A DNA stretch of 64,000 nt from Diphasiastrum complanatum. Lineage: Eukaryota; Streptophyta; Lycopodiopsida; Lycopodiales; Lycopodiaceae. The notes below the pieces were generated by a model, which saw only the letters and a list, made by a program, of their open reading frames with translations, was not told where the DNA came from and did not search any database. Both the position numbers and the translations under genes were made by a program. Positions 56,992-64,000 of the stretch are shown piece by piece. The stretch lies in assembly GCA_029204225.1 (NCBI GenBank), contig CM055113.1:7841852-7905851 (forward strand), written 5' to 3'. The stretch's first letter is position 1; each line of letters opens with the position of its first letter.

Positions 56992-56997
<6 letters not shown>

Positions 56998-57719
56998 CTT
57001 CATCTTCATCCTCTTTGTCTTCACCTCTTTCAGCTGATTTTTTGTCTGGTTTCCCTCGCTTTATTGAGTCTCTTCAAGAGACCAATGTATCCTTGCTTGC
57101 GTTAATCAAGCAACAAGCATTTCAAATCTCGACTCTGGAGAATACGGTTTTGTCCCTCCAGGGCAATGTTGGCATTCTTGAGGTTGATGTTACTTACCTC
57201 AAGAATGAATTGGAATCAGGCAAATGCTTTCATTCATTCCACCTTTGGTCTCAAAGAGGATGTCATATATGCTGCTTGGGTGGGTAAGCTCCAAATTACC
57301 AAAGTGTTTATGCATTTCGAGGATGCTTTGCTTCGTCAATAGGTTCTACGTAAAGGAGGTTGCCTGAAGGATCTACTATTTTTATGGATGAAGACTTGAC
57401 GCCCATTCAATGGACTGAGAGAAAGAAACTTATCGCAGATGCTAAGGCCAACGGTTTCCGGGCTCTCTTTCGAGACGGATGCCCGGTCTTGGTTAAAATT
57501 GCAAAACTTAAAATTTCAGATTCTTCTCCCTCTCCTACGTGAGAGATGTTTGAGCTATGGTCATTTATTTCCTCTCCTTGGTGAGAGATGAGCTTTTTTA
57601 CCTAGCGAATTACGTTTTAGTTTGGTTTTCTATTGACGGCATTGTTCCGTCCGAGTTCCATCTCCTATGTTGTACTCCTTTTCGTCTTATACGCCTTTTG
57701 GCATGGAAAGACGTTAATA

Positions 57720-57723
<4 letters not shown>
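56992..57723 (+). mobile_element. second ORF1-only LINE derivative
   Basis: Directly after (CT)n comes ORF1 coiled-coil sequence (FPRFIESLQETNVSLLALIK; ISTLENTVLSLQGNVGILEV). The RRM region is mostly lost, then the C-terminal domain (FMDEDLTPIQWTERKK; RALFRDGCPVLV) with a stop at about 57541. The 3' UTR follows at once: hairpin 1 (57635-57651, GACGG-CATTGTT-CCGTC), hairpin 2 (57691-57704, ACGCC-TTTT-GGCAT) and GACGTTAATAAAGCT(CT)n. No ORF2 sequence is present. The 3' UTR subtype matches the ORF1-only element at 2281-3577. Confidence 0.75.

Positions 57724-57815
<92 letters not shown>
57724..57815 (+). repeat. (CT)n-(CA)n compound LINE tail
   Basis: CT to about 57784, then CA/AC to 57815. Another LINE ORF1 begins immediately after it. 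Confidence 0.97.
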
Positions 57816-57816
<1 letters not shown>

Positions 57817-58189
57817 GGACTCCATCTCTTCAACCTCAACAACGTTTGCATGTCCAGCTACGCTTGCTCCATTGTCTAGATCTGATCTGCCTCATGCCAG
57901 CCCTATCTCTGCTTCTTTGTCTACTAGTAATAATGAGCCCAACATTGCTCTTCCCTTACCCCCTATTAGGACTCGATGTTTCTATCCACTCCAACAAAAG
58001 ATCTGACTCATCTGATCCCTCTATTGTGTGAAGACAGCAACAAGCTATACAACATAGTGGAATATCAAAAGACAGTGATCGATGCCTAGCAAAAGATGAT
58101 CCATGAGTTGCTTTCACATATGCAGCGACTCGAATCTTCCATCGCAAATGTTAAAAAAGAGGTCACAGAGACTAAAGAAAGAATACCAT
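57816..58189 (+). mobile_element. LINE ORF1 fragment cut by hAT-C
   Basis: Pro/Ser/Thr-rich ORF1 N-terminus (ASLSTSNNEPNIALPLPP) followed, after stops, by the coiled-coil start (MIHELLSHMQRLESSIANVK). At 58189 it is joined to the truncated left side of hAT-C. Confidence 0.65.
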
Positions 58190-61052
58190 CTGCCTCATAC
58201 AATGGGGGCTCTCTGTGTTCAAGCCCAAGCTCTCTCTCTCTCATCTCGGCAAGCTCCCTCTCTCTCTCTGCCATCAACTGTGTGCCCAGGTCATCTGCAG
58301 GCATGGGATGGGTGCTGTCCGTAGGCAAGTCAACCTGGCGCTCCAAATCGGATATCTTCGTCTGCAAGGTTTAAAATTTGCATGTTAGAGAGACAACTTT
58401 ATCAAGAAATGAAACCAACATACCAGGAGTCAACCAACATTCTATGAAAGATTAGCTTATCACCTGCAATGCGCTCGTAATGGTCGGAAGCCTCCTGGCG
58501 AGACGTGCGTTGGTGCTACAGAACACCAACCGCTCCAACTGACTCACTGACAAGCGGTTCCTTCTCCTCGTGTGAATTAGTGCCCATGTGCTCCACTTAC
58601 GCTCACACACGGAGGCAGCACAGTCCTGTGGTGCGTGCATTGAAATACTTCAGCACATTGTGGCAGAGGTGAAACTTCAACGAAACACAAAAAATGGAAG
58701 ATAAAATGAGATGCATACCTGAGAAAGGACACGCAGTGCAAGACGCTGTATAGATGGGTATGTGCTACCGAACATGGTCCACCAGGTAATGGGTAGCTGC
58801 CTCCTCTCTGGATCCTGGGCATCCGGGTGGCCGAATGTGCCCATGCCGAAACGAAATGCAGCGAGCTCCTCCATGAGCCTGATAGGATCCAAACCTATGT
58901 GTGGACCCACCCTGTGAATGTACTGAAGCCAATCGGCCTCGAGCTCTCTGTCTGCGATCTGTGTCGAAGAGAGGAAGACAGGATGCAGCATGTGTGCAAT
59001 GTTGTGGATACTCCTGTGGAAGTAGTTCCACCGCGTCTCCCATATGAACTTCAGCTCTGTCATCCTGCAGGTGAGGGGCATGTGGTTTAGGGCATTACAA
59101 AAAAGCTTAACACTGACAGAAAAACAAACTAGCAAGTACTAAAAAGATAAAGGTCAATTGCAACACTGTACCGCTTACCTCTCTGGCTGCAAGATAGGCA
59201 GCTGCAGGAACTGTCCAATCCGGTCCATGAGCTCATACACCAGTCCAAGTGTCGACCCCTCGCTGTCAGCCATGCGGAGCACAATGTAGAGTGGTCGAAG
59301 CAGTCCTGACAATGTCTGTGCATCCCTCCAGAACTGGTCTCCCCTCACCGTGGAAGAAAAGTGCTCCCCATCCTCAGTGTGCGGAAATGTACTGGCACCC
59401 CAAAGATCATTGGCAACCATCTGTAGAAGTTGGGCCCTGCACCTGATCAACCGGTTGATGACCACCAAGTCGAATGCAAAGCGCGTGGGGGCTGGCTTAC
59501 GGAGGTCCAGATGGCTGAACACCCGGAACATGGCAAGAACACGCCTCTTTCTGGTGACAAAAGTCACCAGGAACAGGGCCTCCCGGACGATGGCTCTAAC
59601 CCAGGGAAGTGCTTCAATGTCCCCCATCAGAAGGTCTATGCCGTGGGCTGCACAGGGGATATGAACAATATGAGGGAACTCGGCCTCTAGCAGTACACCC
59701 ATCTGAATGCAGTTCGTGGCATTGTCCGTCACCACCGTGACGACATGCTGTGGGCCTATGGCTAGGATGGAAGACTTGATGACATCAAACATGAACTCTG
59801 CAGATATGACTCTCCCCCCCCTGCTGCAATCCATTGCCCTCAAAAACTGTGTGCCCATGCAGCTGGAGACCAGTATGTTGAGGATCGGCCTCCTCCTGAC
59901 ATCAGTCCAGCCATCGGACATGATGTTGCAACCGTAAGTGGCCCAGTGCCGACGCAGAGGCTCCATCTCTCTAGACAAGGACTCAACCCTATCCCTCAGC
60001 ATGTGTGTGCGGACAACCTCTGAACTAGGGACTCTCCAGCTAGGGCTGACAGACTGTGCAAGGCGGAAGGCCCTTCTGAAGGGCTCAGAGTCGGTGATGG
60101 CAAAGGGCAGGTTCAGCTCGTAAACCAGACTGGCCACGGCCTGTGTGGCCTCTCTGTCCATGTGCGGCTGATGCGCGCCACGAATGGTCTGCTGCACGAG
60201 GGCTCTCCCTGGTGGGTGACGGGTGGTGGACCTCCAGCACGGTGCACCAACCGTGACGGGAATGGACGATGACGCGACAAGCTGGGCGCTGGTGGATGCA
60301 TCGGCTTTAGACGTGGAATGGGGAGAGTGGGATGCACTGGCAGGGATGGGTGCAACAGCGTAGGTGGGGTGCACTGGTGGAGGGGCAACATCTGGCATGG
60401 GGTACGAAAACTGCTGGCTTAGGAGGTCATCCGGATGGGAAGGGAAGGAAGAAGGGATCTCTTCCACATCCTCGAAGGCCCGCCCAGTACCATCCTGGGC
60501 CTGCTCGGGTGGCGGAGAGTCCATGAGAAAGTCGTAGACTGGTGGAGTGCGAGCAACAGTGGGTGGTGGTGGAACCGCAGTGGCAACTGTCGGACGCGAT
60601 GGGACGGGATCCACCGGCATCTGAGCAGATGGGGGTGTGTGAGGCAGAACTGTCTGAGGGGCAAAGGGACCGGAGGAGGATGCACTCCCTCTCCTCGTGC
60701 GTGCCAGCCAAGCAGGCAGCAACTCTGGGTTAGTCACATAAGGAGCGGTGCAAAATCGGAGTTCGCCCTCCGAAATGGTGTTCTCCCCTGCCACGAGCCG
60801 CGGCCCGTAGGTGTCCAGTAGTCGCTGCCTGTCGGGGACGGTCATGCTGCCACAAGGGGCAGCATTCAAGGTGGCACCATTTTTGGCGCGTGCACCGAGC
60901 AGATGGCCTTTAAGGCGAGTGAGGGATGCAGCAAACTCGACAAGACAGTATCGGCAGCGCACGATCTTCTGACCGGTCTTGTTGGCCTTGTCGGCAACCC
61001 GCCTGACAATGTCTACCTCGTCCCACAGACTGGAAAGGTCGGATTGCACCAT
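58190..61052 (-). CDS. hAT-C transposase, four exons, C-terminus truncated
   Basis: Exon 1 (61052-59179) is open for about 625 codons. It has a BED finger (CRYCLVEFAASLTRLKGHLL, residues ~32-55), a Pro/Ser linker, then DUF659/catalytic blocks (GCNIMSDGWTDVRRRPILNI, VVTVVTDNATNCIQMG, CAAHGIDLLMGDIEALPW) and RKRRVLAMFRVFSHLDLRKP. Exon 2 (59064-58719) has FIWETRWNYFHRS and WWTMFGSTYPSIQ. Exon 3 (58625-58464) has the hAT dimerisation motif CERKWSTWALIHTRRRNRLS. Exon 4 starts at 58361 and is cut at 58190. Donors GTAAGC, GTATGC and GTGATA with CTGCAG/CCACAG/TTGCAG acceptors support splicing. It would bind the terminal repeats and catalyse excision, but the lost tail and left end imply it is stranded. 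Confidence 0.8.
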
Positions 61053-61336
61053 TGCAGATGAAATGAGAGATGGATTGCTGGAAAAAAAACAGCAGGGTTC
61101 ACTGTTGGAGAGACGCTGAAAATGGGCAAATGCAGGGCAAAGGAAATCAGATGCAAGGCAGGGCGTTGCGTGGGCGATGGGCGACGCAAGGAATCAAAGG
61201 CAGGCAAGAAAAACCAGCAGCGATGGCAGGGCGGAGAGGGCGCAAAAAAATTTCAGAGGAAATGCGAGGGGGGCGGGTAGGTTTAGGTAAAAAAAAATTT
61301 TAAAAAATATTAAATAATAAAAATATAATTATATTG

Positions 61337-61420
61337 TGGTACCGCGGTACCATCATGGTACCGCGGTACCAGTATGGTCCCGCGGTACCGGGATCCGCGG
61401 TACCCAGTACCGCGGGACCT
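61337..61420. repeat. subterminal GGTACC/CCGCGG palindrome cluster of hAT-C
   Basis: At least five GGTACC or CGCGGTACC units and one GGATCCGCGG within 84 bp, adjacent to the terminal CTATG. Confidence 0.85.
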
Positions 61421-61423
61421 ATG

Positions 61424-62378
61424 GCTCTATTACTGAAGAAAGTTGAAGGTTTTGCTACTTTATCTCTATTGTTGCTTTGTTGACTCTTGCAAGACAACAT
61501 TCCAAGGTGCAAACCTTGGGAGAGAATGGAAGAGATTGGTGTCCCCATTTAACATAAGGCAGTTGGGCACCTATACAAAAGAGTGATGGCAAAGGTGGGA
61601 TCTTTGAAGGGCTTCACTGTTGAAATTATTAGCATTATCGGTGTGAAGCAAGAATGTTGTTTTTCATCCCGGTATCAAACTCCTATATGCAAATGATGTC
61701 CTTTGACCAACTTTTTCATCCATCAAGTACTTTTCAACGATCAAGGTTAGGTAGTCCTTTAAGTATAGCATGTTAACCAATTCATTGGTTGCCTAGAAAC
61801 TTTTTAAGAATTTCTTTACTCTTGATAGTTGAAACTTAGTCTATACAAACAATAGCATGTCAAGTCTTTATGGAAACTCTTCCATTCTAGAGGCATTTCT
61901 GAGAATTGTGTCAATTAGGCCTTTCAAGAAGCAAACATAAGAGCCACAAACTTTCCATATCCAATGCTACTATTTTCTCAACAATAGTCATAAATGTCCA
62001 CTATATGAGCATTGAGAGTGAACTTTGAAGAGCTGATGGTCTATCAAGTAGCTGAGCAATTAGAAATACTTGCCTGTAATGTTTTTAACCCAAAAAAACA
62101 CTTATACACCTATTGCAAGGTGGTCTTGTACACCACAACCAAGAAATTGATCACCTTGATAATTCTAGGTTGAGAAAATTCTGCTAGACAAGAATGGAAA
62201 CCTATAAAAATGATTCGTGTTCCCTTGCTGGTTTTCATGAATGTCATGCAGTTAAGTCAATAAAAGTCTGTTATGTAAATAGTTTTCAAACAGCATAGTT
62301 GCTTCTTATGATTCAAAAATAAGCTGCATTTATATTTATATATACAAAAGATAAGTTCCAAGCCTCATTCTTTTGTAG
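61424..62378 (+). other. end of ERMP1 intron 5, no gene seen
   Basis: Plain AT-rich intron sequence ending in TTCTTTTGTAG. No motif was recognised. Confidence 0.5.
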
Positions 62379-62503
62379 ATCCTTGCTAGGTTATCTGTTT
62401 CCTGCTATCTTACCTGCCGCATATTCAATCTCATCTGGAGTAATTATGGTGCAATTTATTGCTGAAAAGATGGGAATGAGTGGCTCACATCCACAGCCAT
62501 TTG
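62379..62503 (+). CDS. ERMP1: ERMP1-like metallopeptidase, exon 6 of 6 visible
   Basis: A 125-nt exon. Its first base completes the leucine codon begun in exon 5. It encodes LLGYLFPAILPAAYSISSGV and VQFIAEKMGMSGSHPQPFG before the GTATGT donor. It matches the PLIPC..Y.VYFGGFL.QFLIEK.GMMGS.P.P(Y/F)G block of plant ERMP1 (family knowledge). The gene continues beyond this exon; the remaining membrane spans and lumenal domain are expected to the right of the window. Confidence 0.88.
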
Positions 62504-62991
62504 GTATGTTTCTAATCTTGTTCAAAAGTCTTTGTTGGTAAAGCTTAGCAAAGTACAAGGGATGATATGATGAATTATGATCAGAACATAGTCATTTCCA
62601 TGTATACATGAATCTCCCAATCTATGCTCAATGTTTCATGCTGTGATGCAGCTATTGTTTTCATATATGGAATCTACAATTTCACATCACATCAGAAAAA
62701 CAATTTTTGGTTTGATTGTCATCCTTGTTTGTAATTTATTGAATCTGCAAAAGGCATGACTGTCTTGGAAGAGGGGAGGCAAAAAAGGGGGGGGGGGTCG
62801 CGAGTAAATTTTTGCGAGTTTCTTTCTTTTGACGATTCAACAAAATGATAGCACATGGTGTGCTACATTTTTTATGCCACTACTCGAATGTTTATTATTA
62901 AGAATTGTGGTTTTAGTACGTAGTTAAAATCCCACAATGAAATCCCAAAGTAGGAAAATTTTTAAATTAATTTTTTTTTGCAGCTTCCAAA
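62504..62991 (+). other. ERMP1 intron 6, first part, no gene
   Basis: T-rich sequence with a G homopolymer (about 62789-62798). Nothing coding was seen. Confidence 0.5.
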
Positions 62992-63074
62992 GGTAGTATG
63001 CCAGCATGCCAAGCGAGACCGCCCAAAAAAACAAAAAAGTTTGGGTGGTCTCACTAGCACGCCGGCGCACTACC
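62992..63074. repeat. small foldback element (imperfect 35-bp hairpin)
   Basis: The left arm 62992-63027 and right arm 63040-63074 pair almost fully around an A-rich loop. Nearly all differences between one arm and the reverse complement of the other are transitions, plus one 1-nt gap. The arms begin AAAGGTAGT. It may be a miniature inverted-repeat element. Confidence 0.75.
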
Positions 63075-63363
63075 TTTTTCATGCAGATTTATCTCCTTTC
63101 AAAAACTTCTTCATACTCGGGACAAAGAACAACTCTGTGCTTACATTATCTTGTGCCAATCTCTCTAGAAGAGTTTATATCTTAAGTCTATTTTTCTTGA
63201 ATAGGGGTAGCATTTTTCTAATTTAGATGTTTGGAATGATGTCAAGTGAACAAGACACTGATATCCCCCTCAATTCTTGTAAAAAACTTGGAATGCAAAG
63301 GTACATGAGCTACAATATAGATACATCCATGTAAATTTGTGTTCTTGTGATATGTACATGCAC

Positions 63364-63365
<2 letters not shown>
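63075..63365. other. no gene seen
   Basis: Short intron stretch between the foldback and the LINE tail, without recognisable features. Confidence 0.5.

Positions 63366-63398
<33 letters not shown>
63366..63398. repeat. (GA)n microsatellite
   Basis: About 33 bp of GA; in LINE sense it lies downstream of the interrupted copy at 63399-64000. Confidence 0.95.
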
Positions 63399-63401
<3 letters not shown>

Positions 63402-64000
63402 TGCCCACAACTGGTCTTGGGTAGCGTGTCCATGCTAGGGATCAATCGGATCTCATAGTAGGCTGAGCATCTGAAGAGAAAATGAAACTCATCCTCTATA
63501 TCATGTGTATCACACATACTACAAATTCGAGCATCTCTCGGGATGCCACTGTATCTGCCAGTCTGAATGGCTACCTGGCGAGAGGAAACTTGAAACTGAC
63601 CTATCCGCAATCTGTATGAGATACTATCCACTAGATATCTGGGTACAATAGGATACCCAGCAGGATCTCGGGATAGAAAATGTGTTCGATAAAACTCCGT
63701 CTTCACCCCAGACGAATTCTGCCAAGTGCTTTGAAGATATGCCCTATATAGGTGTCCTCGAATAAACTGATGCGTACCAGCTGGTAGATCCGTAATGTAA
63801 ATACTCAATGTGGAGAGGAGACGACTGGCCTGGGAATACCACGAAAAGGAGTGTCTCTCAGAATGTAGGTGCTGGGATGATGACAAAGCTGCTGCAGCAT
63901 AGTGTGTGCCTCTACCCTGAAGATCCTCCAGGTGCTGTATGAATGTGACAATATGGAACAATGCCTCTAGCTGAATAGGAGGGACAGCAAACTCCGCCAA
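63399..64000 (-). mobile_element. second-subfamily LINE, ORF2 C-terminal part, runs off the window
   Basis: An open frame of about 200 codons: FAVPPIQLEALFHIVTFIQH, ITDLPAGTHQFIRGHLYRAY, RLRIGQFQVSSRQVAIQTGR and the knuckle CSMCDTHDIEDEFHFLFRC. It breaks at YYEIR into about 40 bp of other sequence and then (TC)n. It is close to 33831-34200 of the second-subfamily copy. The 5' part lies outside the window. Confidence 0.83.

Larger units (their letters stand above)
58190..61423 (-). mobile_element. hAT DNA transposon (hAT-C), left end lost
   Basis: The right end is intact-looking: palindromes GGTACCGCGGTACC (61337-61420) ending CCTATG. The left part, including the last transposase exon and left terminal repeat, is missing from 58190, where LINE ORF1 sequence abuts. 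Compared with hAT-B, everything beyond YEADE in the transposase tail is absent. hAT-B and hAT-C are closely related copies of one family. Confidence 0.78.

Noticed and set aside
59249-60821. + strand frames across hAT-C exon 1
   Set aside because: They overlap the 625-codon transposase exon with BED and DUF659 motifs on the - strand and lack recognisable motifs.
47695-61423. hAT-B left end and hAT-C right end as the two ends of one large transposon
   Set aside because: The outer 8 bp differ (GTTAGAAC vs GCTCTATT), host exons 53819-56926 lie between them, and each contains its own transposase copy; they are two broken elements.

Overview
This window looks like nuclear DNA from a land plant with large introns, most likely a seed plant. 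The evidence is spliced exons of a plant endoplasmic-reticulum M28 metallopeptidase (ERMP1-like) with GT-AG introns, a Ty1/copia element with LTRs, three hAT transposons, and many non-LTR (LINE) copies. I cannot name the species. No bacterial, organellar, tRNA or rRNA gene was seen.

Host gene: six exons on the + strand (26993-27128, 27592-27688, 53819-53948, 56147-56206, 56808-56926, 62379-62503) join in perfect phase into about 222 codons of the multi-span membrane part of an ERMP1-like protease. The second intron is 26.1 kb. The intron entering the first visible exon probably covers the whole left part of the window. The 5' peptidase domain and 3' lumenal domain lie outside. Most of the window is therefore intronic and filled with transposons.

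Layout: 1-0.93 kb, + strand LINE 3' end with a compound microsatellite tail. 1.1-17.84 kb, a head-to-tail train of nine LINE segments, all on the - strand, most joined by a (TC)n/(GA)n tract. 17.85-20.5 kb, copia gag and unassigned sequence. 20.7-22.0 kb, another LINE starting in (TC)n. 22.4-25.85 kb, a hAT element (hAT-A) with 8-bp target duplications. 27-53.8 kb, the giant intron: LTR remnants, LINE fragments, a nearly full-length second-subfamily LINE (33.2-37.7 kb), an integrase-deleted copia (42.09-47.37 kb) and hAT-B (47.7-52.9 kb) with a second ORF. 56-58 kb, two introns whose donors run straight into (CT)n, followed by + strand LINEs. 58.19-61.42 kb, hAT-C with an almost open spliced transposase. 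63.4-64 kb, another LINE.

The most notable system is the LINE family. It has an L1-ORF1p-like ORF1 (coiled coil, RRM-like, C-terminal domain, no CCHC knuckle) and an ORF2 with AP-endonuclease, YADD reverse transcriptase and C-x2-C-x9-H-x4-C. Its 3' end carries covarying hairpins and a (TC)n tail instead of poly(A). Copies are repeatedly found inserted in (TC)n, usually the tail of another copy and always in the same orientation. This suggests a microsatellite-targeting plant LINE, together with ORF1-only derivatives that resemble mammalian half-L1 elements in layout.
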